Shown: piece by piece, positions 52,115-61,334 of the stretch
Layout: each line of letters opens with the position of its first letter
How positions within the stretch are numbered: position 1 is the stretch's first letter
Assembly: GCF_000814005.1 (NCBI RefSeq)
Contig: NZ_JWLK01000002.1
Span: forward strand, 62,001 to 126,000
DNA length: 64,000 bases
Reading direction: 5' to 3'
From: Ruegeria sp. ANG-S4
Lineage (GTDB): Bacteria; Pseudomonadota; Alphaproteobacteria; Rhodobacterales; Rhodobacteraceae
Made by a program: the position numbers and the translations under genes
The notes under the pieces: generated by a model
Databases searched by the model: none
The model's input: the letters and a program-made list of their open reading frames with translations, nothing else
What the model was told of the DNA's origin: nothing

Positions 52115-55100
52115 TGTATTTCCTCAAGGTTCTGAAATTCATATTCCTGTCGATCTATACCGTGCTGTTCTTCACGGCCACGGTCCTGGCGCTAAGCCTG
52201 TTTTACCTTGGACCCTTGATCGGCTCGGACGAATGGCGCCCGTTGGACGGGCTGACCGCGCGCCTCATCTGGTGCGGGATCATCTATCTGTTCTTCCTGA
52301 CGATTGCGTTGATCATCTTTTTTGTCCGCCGTCGGCGCGAGAAAAAGCTGACCGAGGAAATCACGGAATCCGTCAGCGATGGCGGCGATATGATCGACAG
52401 CGAGATCGCCGAACTGCGCGGCAAGCTGAAAACCGCCATGGCCGCGCTGCGAAAATCAAAGAATGGGCGACGTCATCTGAACGAACTGCCCTGGTACGTG
52501 ATGATCGGCCCGCCCGGCGCAGGAAAGACCACGGCTATCGTGAACTCGGGCCTGAATTTCCCGCTGGCGGATGAAATGGGCAAAACCGCCATTGGCGGCG
52601 TTGGCGGAACCAGAAACTGCGATTGGTGGTTTACGGAAAACGCTGTTTTGATCGACACGGCCGGACGCTACACCACGCAGGAAAGCGACGCCGAGGTCGA
52701 CAATGCCGCATGGATCGGATTTCTGAGCCTGCTCAAGAAATACCGCAAACGGCAGCCTATAAACGGCGCGATGATCGCGATTTCGTTGTCTGACCTGTCG
52801 CTTCAGGATGAAATTACGCAGAAAGAACACGCAAAAGCCGTGCGTCGCCGGCTGGAAGAACTGCGGGAAAAACTGGGCGTCCGTTTCCCGGTTTACATTT
52901 TGTTCACCAAGGCCGACCTGATCGCCGGATTTGCCGAGTTTTATGACAATCTGGGCAAAGAGGACCGCGAACAGGTTTGGGGCTTCACCTTGCCGCTCGA
53001 CAAGTCGCGTTCCGAGCAGTCGCCGGTTGCTGCTTTCGACGAAGAGTTCGCGTTGCTGCTGGGTCGCCTGAATGCTCAATCGCTGGAACGGATGCAGACG
53101 GAAACCGACCCACAGCGCCGGGCGCTGATCGCTGGGTTCCCGATGCAGGTGGCGTCGGTCCGAAAGGTTGCCCATGAGTTCCTGACCGAGGTGTTTCAGG
53201 ACAGCCGCTATCAGCACCGTCATATGTTGCGTGGGGTCTATTTCACATCTGGCACGCAGGAAGGCACGCCGATCGACCGCCTGATGCTGGGCATGGCACG
53301 GACGTTTGGGATCGGGCGGCAGGCGATTGGGTCGGGGCAGGGCTCTGGTCGGTCCTATTTCCTGACGCGCCTGTTCGATCAGGTTATCTTCCGCGAAGCA
53401 GGTCTTGTCAGCGCCGACGACAAGGTTGAACGCCGTTACAAGATCACAAAGTGGGTTTCGATTGCGGCGACTGTCATCGCTGCCATAGGCGTGGGCGCTT
53501 TGCTTGTGCGCAGCTTCATGGGCAACTCGGACCTGATTGCCGAGGCGCAGGAAGGCGTGTCTGCTTATCAGGCCGCCGCCGCAACCCTGCCGCCAAGTCC
53601 GGTGGGGGATACCGATCTGGTGCCGGTCGTGCAGGCCTTGAATACCCTCCGCGACTTGCCGGCCAACCCGACTCTCAGCGATCCTGAGCCGGAAACGCGC
53701 CTGACCTATGGACTCTATCAGGGTGATGTGATCGGAACGCAGGCCGCGCAAACCTATCGCGCGTCGTTGAACCAACGCTTCCTTCCGCGTTTGTTGTTGC
53801 GTCTCGAAGAACAGATGAGCGCCAACATCAATAACCCAGATGTGTTGTATGAGGCACTCAAGGTCTATCTGATGCTGGGCCTTCAGGGGCCGATGAATCA
53901 GGATCTGGTCAAGGAATGGATGAACATTGACTGGACCGTCTCTTTCCCCGGCCCATCGCGCGAGGAATTCCGCGCCGATCTGAATGACCATCTCGACGCG
54001 TTGTTGAGCCAGCCGATGCAGGAAGTGGCGCTTAACGGTCCGATGGTGGATCAAATTCAGGGAATCCTGTCGGAACTGCCGCTGGCACAGCGTGTCTACA
54101 ACGGCATCGTGTCCAGCCCGGCCGCGACAGCACTGCCTGAATGGCGGATAACCGAGGTTGGCGGACCGGCGGTTGGCCGGGTGCTTGTCCGGTCCTCGGG
54201 CAAACCGCTGAATGATGGGATCGAGGGTATCTTTACCTATAATGGTTTCAACAATGTCTTCCTGGGCGAGGCCGTTGGCGTGGCCAAGCGTGTGCAAAAG
54301 GAAAGCTGGGTTTTGGGTCCGCGCGGCGAGGCGGAACAGACCGAACAAGCGCTGGCTGCGCTCAGCCGTGATGTTCTGGACCTGTATTACAATGACTATA
54401 TCGCACGGTATGATGCGATGCTTGGCGATATCGATATCGTTCCGATGGAAAGCCTGAGCCACGCGGTCGAAGTGACCAATGTCTTGTCCGGCCCGACCTC
54501 TCCCATCGTCAATGTTCTGAACTCGATTTCGGATGAAACCAAACTGACCGAAAGCCGCTCGGGCCTCGCGGGGGGCACCGATGCGCTAAGTGACGGGGTG
54601 TCCAGCGCCGCCAGTTTGGAACTGCAGTCCGCAACGTCGGTACAGACCCAAATCCTGCTCGAAGCGTTGGCCAAGTCCAGTGGGGTCGGAACGAACGAAC
54701 CGGTTCAGCAGCCGGGCGAGTATGTCGAGGATCGATTTGACTGGCTGCATCAGCTGGTCGATCAGCAGGAAGGCCAGCCCTCGCAGCTTGACTTGCTGAT
54801 CGGGTCCCTTACCGAGGTGTACCAGGAGCTCAACAAAATGTCGTTCAGCGGTGTTTCGGGCGGGGAAACCGGTCAGGCATTGCAACAGTTCCAGCAGGAA
54901 GCGGCGCGTATCCCCGGCCCGATGGAGCGGTGGGCCGTTCAGATCATCGACGGGTCGTCCGGCATCACGTCAGACAGCACACGCGCATCAATCAATGCGC
55001 GCTGGCAATCGAATGTCCTGCCGTTCTGCGAACAGGTGGTGACAGATCGGTATCCGTTCAACCGCAGGTCGGGCGCTGATGTGGCAATGGGTGACTTTGC

Positions 55101-55689
55101 CAAACTCTTTGGCCCGCAGGGCCTGATCGACAATTTCTTTAACGACAATCTGGCCAAGCACGTCGATATGCGCACGCGGCCATGGTCTTGGAAATCAGGT
55201 GTCAATGCCACCGATCTTGGGATCAGCCAGGCGGTTCTGACCCAGTTCCAGAATGCAGCTGAGATCAAGGAGGCGTTCTTTGCCAACGGGCCGCAACCAC
55301 AGATCCAGTTCCAGATCATGCCCGAGGCTCTGGACCCCAAGGCTAAAGGCGTCACGCTTGAAATTGACGGTCAGTCACTCGAATTCCGGCACAAGGGCGG
55401 CTTGCCCTCGCCGATGGCGGTCACGTGGCCCGGCTCGGTCGGGTTGGCCCGGGTTACGTTCGATCCGCAAAAGCGAAACATTGAAAGCGTTTTGTCCAAA
55501 GATGGCCCGTGGGCGTGGTTCCGTCTGCTTGACGCGGCCGAGGTTCGCCGCACCAACGTGTCTGACCGAAAGAAAGTGATCTTTAACGTGGGTGGTCGTA
55601 TCGCCATCTTCCAATTGCAATCGGGATCGGTGATCAACCCGTTCGCTCTGCCGGCGTTGCAAAAGTTCAGCTGTCCGAAGTCGTTCTGA
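52114..55689 (+). CDS. tssM: T6SS membrane protein TssM (IcmF)
   Basis: A 1191-residue IcmF-family protein of normal length. Two N-terminal membrane helices come first, then a cytoplasmic NTPase-like domain with Walker A GPPGAGKTT (around residue 130). A third membrane helix lies near residue 450 (WVSIAATVIAAIGVGALLV), followed by a large periplasmic part with the C-terminal beta domain. It forms the trans-envelope channel with TssL. Gene starts overlap tssL and tagF by one base each. Confidence 0.94.
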   Translation: MYFLKVLKFIFLSIYTVLFFTATVLALSLFYLGPLIGSDEWRPLDGLTARLIWCGIIYLFFLTIALIIFFVRRRREKKLTEEITESVSDGGDMIDSEIAELRGKLKTAMAALRKSKNGRRHLNELPWYVMIGPPGAGKTTAIVNSGLNFPLADEMGKTAIGGVGGTRNCDWWFTENAVLIDTAGRYTTQESDAEVDNAAWIGFLSLLKKYRKRQPINGAMIAISLSDLSLQDEITQKEHAKAVRRRLEELREKLGVRFPVYILFTKADLIAGFAEFYDNLGKEDREQVWGFTLPLDKSRSEQSPVAAFDEEFALLLGRLNAQSLERMQTETDPQRRALIAGFPMQVASVRKVAHEFLTEVFQDSRYQHRHMLRGVYFTSGTQEGTPIDRLMLGMARTFGIGRQAIGSGQGSGRSYFLTRLFDQVIFREAGLVSADDKVERRYKITKWVSIAATVIAAIGVGALLVRSFMGNSDLIAEAQEGVSAYQAAAATLPPSPVGDTDLVPVVQALNTLRDLPANPTLSDPEPETRLTYGLYQGDVIGTQAAQTYRASLNQRFLPRLLLRLEEQMSANINNPDVLYEALKVYLMLGLQGPMNQDLVKEWMNIDWTVSFPGPSREEFRADLNDHLDALLSQPMQEVALNGPMVDQIQGILSELPLAQRVYNGIVSSPAATALPEWRITEVGGPAVGRVLVRSSGKPLNDGIEGIFTYNGFNNVFLGEAVGVAKRVQKESWVLGPRGEAEQTEQALAALSRDVLDLYYNDYIARYDAMLGDIDIVPMESLSHAVEVTNVLSGPTSPIVNVLNSISDETKLTESRSGLAGGTDALSDGVSSAASLELQSATSVQTQILLEALAKSSGVGTNEPVQQPGEYVEDRFDWLHQLVDQQEGQPSQLDLLIGSLTEVYQELNKMSFSGVSGGETGQALQQFQQEAARIPGPMERWAVQIIDGSSGITSDSTRASINARWQSNVLPFCEQVVTDRYPFNRRSGADVAMGDFAKLFGPQGLIDNFFNDNLAKHVDMRTRPWSWKSGVNATDLGISQAVLTQFQNAAEIKEAFFANGPQPQIQFQIMPEALDPKAKGVTLEIDGQSLEFRHKGGLPSPMAVTWPGSVGLARVTFDPQKRNIESVLSKDGPWAWFRLLDAAEVRRTNVSDRKKVIFNVGGRIAIFQLQSGSVINPFALPALQKFSCPKSF

Positions 55690-56375
55690 TGCAGCAGGCC
55701 GGATTTGGTGCATTCGGCAAAATGCCGTCAGTCGGAGATTTCTTCCGGCTCGGTGTCGCTCAGTCCTTTGTCCAGCCATGGGACGACTGGATACAGCGCA
55801 GCATGCTGACGGTGTCCCAGGCATTGGGACAGGCGTGGGACGAATACTATATGTCGGCACCGATATGGCGGTTTTGCCTGTCGCCGGGATTGGCAGGGCC
55901 CCAAAAAATGTTGGGTGTTCTGATGCCATCGGTGGATCGTGTCGGGCGGCGATTTCCACTGACACTTGTTGCCGGGTTGTCGAATGAGGGTTCCGCGGTA
56001 CTGGCCCATTTCCGGGCGTCTGAGGTTTTTCTGCAGCTTGAAAACCTGGCTTTGGCCTGTTTGGAAGATGACATGACCCGCGACCGCTTGGCCGAAGGAT
56101 TGGCGGGGTTCGTTGCGCCGCAACAGCTGCCAACCGCTCCGGTGCGGGGACATGGAAACACGATGGTACTGACACGCGGTGAGGTCGCCGACAGCCTGCT
56201 TCCTGACCTTGCATCGGGCCTGATGTCGCAAAGATATCGCACTCCCAGTATTTGGAGCACTGAAATCGGCGGCGTTCCCCGGATGATGGTCTGCGAAGGT
56301 TTACCGGATGGACCAAACATGCAAGGTTTGTTCAACTTACATGCCGCACTCTGGACCGAGGCCAGGCCACTATGA
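55689..56375 (+). CDS. tagF: T6SS regulatory protein TagF
   Basis: A 228-residue TagF family protein beginning GFGAFGKMPSVGDFFRLG after four residues, the family's hallmark opening, with WDDWIQ shortly after. TagF is a known post-translational repressor of T6SS acting on Fha. It overlaps tssM by one base and pppA by four (ATGA). In Agrobacterium TagF and PppA are one fused protein; here they are separate but coupled. Confidence 0.9.
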   Translation: MQQAGFGAFGKMPSVGDFFRLGVAQSFVQPWDDWIQRSMLTVSQALGQAWDEYYMSAPIWRFCLSPGLAGPQKMLGVLMPSVDRVGRRFPLTLVAGLSNEGSAVLAHFRASEVFLQLENLALACLEDDMTRDRLAEGLAGFVAPQQLPTAPVRGHGNTMVLTRGEVADSLLPDLASGLMSQRYRTPSIWSTEIGGVPRMMVCEGLPDGPNMQGLFNLHAALWTEARPL

Positions 56376-57094
56376 ATTCAAGTCATCGCGTTCGGTACAG
56401 CGCGCGCAGCCATGTCGGCCTGAAGCGCAAAGTCAATGAGGACGCGGTGTTGGCCTTGCCCGAAGAAAGCCTATGGCTTGTGGCGGATGGCATGGGCGGG
56501 CACGAGGCCGGAGATTATGCCAGCCGACTGGTTGCTGACATGGTTGCCGCGATGCCCCCGGGACTTCCGCCCACGGATCGGTTAGGTGCGCTGCGCGATG
56601 TCATTCAGCGCGCCCATGCCGTGATCCGTGAAGAAGCCGAAGCGCGCGGTGGCGGAACAATCGGAACAACGGTTGCCTGCATGATGTTGGCAAACGGGCA
56701 TTTCGTCGGTCTTTGGGCCGGGGACAGCCGGATTTACCTGTTGAGAGGCGGCAAGATACAGATGCTGACCACCGATCACTCGCTGGTTGCAGATCTTGTC
56801 ATGGCTGGTCAGTTGACATGGGACGAGGCGGAACAGCATCCGCAGTCCAATGCCATCACACGCGCCGTCGGCGTAGGCGATGAACTGGAACTGGACAAAA
56901 TTCGAGGTGAAGTTCAACCGGGCGACAGGTTCCTGATATGCTCGGACGGTCTCAGCAAATACGCGACATTCGCGATGCTAGAAAAGGCCCTGTCGGAAAT
57001 GCCGATCGAAACGGTGGCTGATCAACTGGTTCAGATTGCTCTGGACGGGGGCGGCGCGGACAACATCACCGTGGTCGTGGTTGATATTCTCTGA
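56372..57094 (+). CDS. pppA: PP2C-type protein phosphatase PppA
   Basis: A 240-residue phosphatase with the full set of PPM motifs: RKVNEDAV (residues 20-27), VADGMGGHEAGD, GDSRIYLLR, CSDGLSKY and GGGADNITVVVVDIL at the end. It removes the phosphate that PpkA adds to Fha, switching the T6SS off. It is the last gene of the plus-strand run and overlaps tagF. Its stop lies 1 nt from the stop of the convergent gene. Confidence 0.92.
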   Translation: MNSSHRVRYSARSHVGLKRKVNEDAVLALPEESLWLVADGMGGHEAGDYASRLVADMVAAMPPGLPPTDRLGALRDVIQRAHAVIREEAEARGGGTIGTTVACMMLANGHFVGLWAGDSRIYLLRGGKIQMLTTDHSLVADLVMAGQLTWDEAEQHPQSNAITRAVGVGDELELDKIRGEVQPGDRFLICSDGLSKYATFAMLEKALSEMPIETVADQLVQIALDGGGADNITVVVVDIL

Positions 57095-57095
57095 C

Positions 57096-58322
57096 CTAAG
57101 TGAAACTCGGCAGTGTCGGTATCGGCGGTGGTGCCGGCAATTGCATCCCGGCAAGACTGTCCCGGATTGAACCGATATCGGTGTTACATGCGTCGCAGGG
57201 CCCCAGCGGCAGTCCCGGCAGAGATTTGGCGAGCTTCTTCAATGCTTCCAGTGTCGGAAGGATTGGCACGGCGGGTGGCTGCACGCTCATAGATGCGGCC
57301 AGATTCATCGCGCCACTCTGCGTGGCCTGGGCACCCTGCGTAACGTCATCAATTTTTGGCAGCGCGTCCAGCTGCATCTGCAGCGATTGCGCTTCAAGCG
57401 GTACGGGGATGTTCAAACGCGCGATGTAGCTTAGCATTGCGTTAATTCGGGCTATTCCGGCAGGCGTCAGTGCATCCGGCCCAAAGGCTTCCTGGATCGT
57501 TGCCAAATCCTGCAGTTGGTCTGCCATCGCCTGAAGATCTTCCAGCGATACCGGCAAATTTGGAATCGGGATTGTGGACAAGGCCGCCAACTGGCTCATC
57601 AGCGTTTTCATCAGGTTGGGGTCTGATACCGCGGGCAACCCCATTGCCGCCGGTGCGGTTGCAGCCGGAGCCATTAAGGCCAACTGCCGGGCGAGGTTGA
57701 CCTTAGGCAAAGGCAAGGCAAACGGCGGCATCGTGATGCGCGGCAGTTTGGCGGCGAAATTCAACGCGGCTGAGCAGGTGCCGCGCGATCCTCCGGCCTC
57801 GCCGAGTTCCATTTTTGCCTCGTGCGAAAAATCCAGACCGGCCAACGCCATCGGGCAGACGCCCTGGGCGCGCAAGGCCAGCGTCATTTTGGCGGCCAGG
57901 GTAATGTTCTGCATCTGCGGGGCTGGTATCTTCGGGATCGTCTGTGCTTGCGGCAACACATTCTTGGCCATGCTTACGACAGCTTGCTGAACCTCTGCCA
58001 GCAAGGCGCGCGGGTCCGTTAGAGGGTATCCGGTGGCGACCAACCGCATCATCAGTGAAATCGCACCACCGCCATCGGTGGGCAGGATCGGTGGCAGCGC
58101 GATGTTGGGTGCATTCGCCGCCATTGTCGCCTTGAGATATATGTCCGGCGTCATCGCTGGCAGCATCGCGTTCAGCTTCATATCTGCCCGCGCCTGTCCG
58201 CTGGCCGTTCCTTGCAACCCCAGCAAGCTCAGCAGTTTCATCATCTGCGGCGGCACGGCCTGAACCGACAGGTTGGCCGTCGGCATCAGATTGGTCGAGT
58301 TAGCTTTGCAAAAGCAGGGCAT
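57096..58322 (-). CDS. Met/Ala/Pro/Leu-rich protein of unknown function linked to ppkA
   Basis: A 408-residue protein of biased composition: very few charged residues in long stretches and much Met, Ala, Leu and Pro, with repeated amphipathic motifs of the type LPxLPxxLxxLxxMA. It has no signal peptide and no clear single membrane helix. A CDAC pair lies near the C-terminus, with a further Cys in GSRGTCSAAL. The ATG at 58322 is used; Met13 (58286) is an alternative, and neither has a strong ribosome binding site. It follows ppkA by 20 nt on the same strand, so it belongs to the ompA-ppkA group. The function is unknown; an envelope, spike-associated or cargo role is possible. Confidence 0.7.
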   Translation of the reverse strand: MPCFCKANSTNLMPTANLSVQAVPPQMMKLLSLLGLQGTASGQARADMKLNAMLPAMTPDIYLKATMAANAPNIALPPILPTDGGGAISLMMRLVATGYPLTDPRALLAEVQQAVVSMAKNVLPQAQTIPKIPAPQMQNITLAAKMTLALRAQGVCPMALAGLDFSHEAKMELGEAGGSRGTCSAALNFAAKLPRITMPPFALPLPKVNLARQLALMAPAATAPAAMGLPAVSDPNLMKTLMSQLAALSTIPIPNLPVSLEDLQAMADQLQDLATIQEAFGPDALTPAGIARINAMLSYIARLNIPVPLEAQSLQMQLDALPKIDDVTQGAQATQSGAMNLAASMSVQPPAVPILPTLEALKKLAKSLPGLPLGPCDACNTDIGSIRDSLAGMQLPAPPPIPTLPSFT

Positions 58323-58342
58323 GGCGTTAGATCAGACCGTTT

Positions 58343-60559
58343 TCATTTTTCCAGGGTCGTCAGGATTCGACTGTCCAGCGACAGAATCTGCGTCGCGACA
58401 TTCCGGTCCTGCTCTCGCAGAGCTTCGGCATAACCTGCGGCTGATTCCGTGGTGGGGCGTAGGGTGTTGAACAATTGATTGTCTGACCGCAGAACGATCA
58501 CCTTGCTTTTGCCAAGCGTACTGTCGTCCACCTTGAAGGCGATGCCTCCATTCTGCTGGCTTTCCGGGATGGAATAGGCGACGCGAACGGACATCGGCCC
58601 GGTTTCGCCATCGCGAAGCGAGATAACATCGTTTTCCTGACGCGTGACGTTCGGAAGCAAGTGGAACACGTTTCCGGACACATCCAGAACAGAAACCGAA
58701 AGGAACCCGTCCTGTACGTCTGCGGGCAAATCGACATCAATAACGGGGTTCTGTCCCACGATGAAGTCGCCTGTCGGATTTGGCGCGTCGTCCTGCTCTC
58801 CATTGAAGAATGCAATCGAGATGTCGCTTGCCGGTGCAGAGGGCAAGAAATTCTCGATCAGGCATAGGGTCGGGTTCAACAGGGAAACCTGTTCCAAATC
58901 GATAGGTCGTGGACCAGCCAGCGCGCTTAGCGCAGTGTCCAAACCGATCAGACTGTCTTGCGAAGCCAAAGTGCCGCTGACTTGGATCGGCGTCTCCAAT
59001 CCGTATCCAGTGGTTGGCGCATCCACCAGATTCAGCGGTCCGCAATCAGCGAGACCTGACAGAATGGGGCGGATTTCGTCTGCCGACAGAAACAATGGCT
59101 CAAGCTCAATTTCTGCCGTGCCCTGCAGCCCGGCAGGCAATCCTGCCGAATAAAGCTGCTCGAGCTCGGTGTGCAAAGCCTGATCCGTTGTCTGACCGGT
59201 CAGTTTTGCGTCGTTCCCGTCAACGACCAGGCGCCACTCATCCAAATTCATCGCTGAACTTATGACGTCATTGACAGCCGATCCCCAATTGTCTGCAATA
59301 TCCCCTGACGCAAGGGTCAAGTCCACGTCACCGCCTTGCGAGGTGATTTCGCCGGTCATTGCGTCCCGGGCGGTTTCGGACGGTACGAACCCAACAACCC
59401 GGGGGGGCAGGCCCTCGCGTTTGTCAGCGACCAAAGTGTAAGGCGAAACCGCAGGGTACTGAGGCCCCAGAAAACCGTCGAACAGACCGCCGAAGTACCC
59501 GCCAACCCCGACACCGGCGAGCGCAAGGACACCGACGCCCGCGACCAGACCGCCCCTGGATTTCTGCGGCTCGGTCGTTGTAGCAGGGGACGATTGCGGA
59601 GCCTGCGCGGGCGACTTGGAGCCGTCCGATTGTTCTGGCGTCGCCATAGCCAGTTCTGGCTCAGGTGTTTTGCTTTTCGGAATGATAACCGTCGCATCAT
59701 CCTCGGACGCCGGAGGTGTCGAAGGAACCCCGGTTCGCGCTGTCGCCAACGCGCGCAGAACCTCGGTGGCCGTCTGATAGCGATCATCGGGGTTGGGCGC
59801 TGCCATTTTGTCCAGGATGGACTTCAACGGCTCGGGAACGCCGTCCGTATCCAGCGGGATTTTCTTGTTTTCGACAACTTCCAGCAGGTTGCGTCCGGCG
59901 TCAGCCCTCTTGCCGCGGAAATTGGCCAGTAGAAGCGCGCCCAGCGAATAGATATCGGTCCGCTGGTCGGTTTTTCCAGACAATTGTTCGGGCGCGGCAT
60001 AGGCATACTTGCCCGCAAATTCGCCGCCCACGATGGTCTCGGCACCCGGGTTTGTGTCTTTGGCAATGCCGAAGTCAATGATGACCGCCTGGGCCGGATC
60101 CCCATCCCGCAAGATGATGTTGTCCGGGCTCAAATCACGGTGGACGATGTTACGCGCATGGGCTGCTTCCAACCCCTCGCACACCCTTTTGCAGACCGTC
60201 ATGATCTGGTCTGCAGGCATTGGGCCTTCGTTCAGTTTCTGATCAAGGCCCGGACCATCCACATAGTCCATCACAAGGTAGACATGCCCGTCGGCGGTTC
60301 TGTTGTTTTCAGAATACCGGACAACGGCGTCGTGTCGGATATCGCGAATTTCTTCTTCGCGGGTCAGCAGCACCAGATAGTCGTCGTTGCTGGAAAACTC
60401 TGCTTTCAGAACCTTCAAAGCGGCAAGCCGCCCCGAAATCTCGGAGCGGGCCCGATAGACGTCAGATGTACCGCCCCGCCCAAGTATCGCTTCGATCCGA
60501 TATGTATTGTTCACCAGATCGCCCGGCTGAAACAGGTCACCTGCGCGGGATTCGGTCAT
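58343..60559 (-). CDS. ppkA: T6SS serine/threonine kinase PpkA
   Basis: A 738-residue Hanks-type kinase. In the kinase domain (about 18-275) the Gly-rich loop is GRGGTSDVY, Lys49 is in ALKVLK, catalytic Asp142 is in HRDLSPDN, and Asp162 is in DFG. A Pro/Ser/Thr-rich linker and a membrane helix (LVAGVGVLALAGVGVGGYFGG, near 340-360) follow. The periplasmic part ends in a DUF4384-like domain (VLDVSGNVFHLLPN) similar to the exb-operon protein at 22361-23737. It phosphorylates Fha to activate the T6SS in known systems. It lies between the OmpA gene and the Met/Ala-rich gene, facing pppA. Confidence 0.93.
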   Translation of the reverse strand: MTESRAGDLFQPGDLVNNTYRIEAILGRGGTSDVYRARSEISGRLAALKVLKAEFSSNDDYLVLLTREEEIRDIRHDAVVRYSENNRTADGHVYLVMDYVDGPGLDQKLNEGPMPADQIMTVCKRVCEGLEAAHARNIVHRDLSPDNIILRDGDPAQAVIIDFGIAKDTNPGAETIVGGEFAGKYAYAAPEQLSGKTDQRTDIYSLGALLLANFRGKRADAGRNLLEVVENKKIPLDTDGVPEPLKSILDKMAAPNPDDRYQTATEVLRALATARTGVPSTPPASEDDATVIIPKSKTPEPELAMATPEQSDGSKSPAQAPQSSPATTTEPQKSRGGLVAGVGVLALAGVGVGGYFGGLFDGFLGPQYPAVSPYTLVADKREGLPPRVVGFVPSETARDAMTGEITSQGGDVDLTLASGDIADNWGSAVNDVISSAMNLDEWRLVVDGNDAKLTGQTTDQALHTELEQLYSAGLPAGLQGTAEIELEPLFLSADEIRPILSGLADCGPLNLVDAPTTGYGLETPIQVSGTLASQDSLIGLDTALSALAGPRPIDLEQVSLLNPTLCLIENFLPSAPASDISIAFFNGEQDDAPNPTGDFIVGQNPVIDVDLPADVQDGFLSVSVLDVSGNVFHLLPNVTRQENDVISLRDGETGPMSVRVAYSIPESQQNGGIAFKVDDSTLGKSKVIVLRSDNQLFNTLRPTTESAAGYAEALREQDRNVATQILSLDSRILTTLEK

Positions 60560-60595
60560 GCTGCCCTCAAGATTTTTAGTTCTTCGCGGTTGCGA

Positions 60596-61168
60596 TCAGC
60601 CGAGGGCTTGGAATTCAACGCGGCGGTTTTCGTCCGCGCGCGGGTTCGCCTTGTTAAGTGGTTCCGCTTCACCAACGCCAAGTACCTCAAGCCGCTCTTC
60701 GGCAATGCCGCAATCGCCTATTAAAAAGCGTTTAACCTCTTTCGCGCGCAACAGCGAGAGGTTTTGGTTGTACTCGGCCGATCCGGCGCTGTCGGTGTGA
60801 CCGATAATCTGGAACACGTTGACATCCACATCTTTCATCGCCTGACACAGCGAAGACAGTTTCGGTTTTTCATCCTCGCGCAGCGCAGCCGACGCAAAGT
60901 CGAACCGGATCTGGATATTTACCTGATCCTCTTCTGCAACAGGCTGATACTCTGCCGGGGCTGCGGCCACCGTTGTTTCGGTTGTAGTCGCGTCGGAGCT
61001 GTCCTGATTTGAAGGAACAATTACCAACCCACGGGTTTTTTGCTTGTTAAACGCATCCGTGATCTCGTCCGCCGTCAGTTCCGACGTCTGGGCCATTGAC
61101 ACTTGTGTCGCGCACAAGACGGCGGCCGCCGATGCGCAGAAGAGTTTGAATGAAGTCGTTCTAGACAT
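60596..61168 (-). CDS. OmpA-family envelope protein
   Basis: A 190-residue exported protein. The N-terminal signal peptide runs to about residue 26 (FKLFCASAAAVLCATQVSMAQ). No lipobox Cys sits at the likely cleavage site. A low-complexity Thr/Ala linker follows, and an OmpA C-terminal domain fills about 80-190 (QIRFDFASAALRED, IIGHTDSAGSAEYNQNLSLLRA, RADENRRVEFQ), which binds peptidoglycan. It is first in the minus-strand group with ppkA, 36 nt upstream of it. In the T6SS context it may help sense or anchor the machine at the wall, which is inferred. Confidence 0.85.
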   Translation of the reverse strand: MSRTTSFKLFCASAAAVLCATQVSMAQTSELTADEITDAFNKQKTRGLVIVPSNQDSSDATTTETTVAAAPAEYQPVAEEDQVNIQIRFDFASAALREDEKPKLSSLCQAMKDVDVNVFQIIGHTDSAGSAEYNQNLSLLRAKEVKRFLIGDCGIAEERLEVLGVGEAEPLNKANPRADENRRVEFQALG

Positions 61169-61334
61169 GGTTTTCCCCTAACAATTTGCGCAACAGCCTA
61201 CCCTTGGGCCAAAGGTCCGACAATGAAGAAAGTCACACATAGAAGAGACATTTTTTTGGCAACCACGTGACATCGCACTGGTCGGCTTCTAGGTTCAGAT
61301 GGGAAGGCGGCAGGAAACAGGAAACAACAAACAT

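Noticed and set aside
52456..54462. Minus-strand open frame (668 codons) opposite tssM
   Set aside because: TssM is full length and intact; the reverse product is His/Arg/Gln-rich with no recognisable domain.
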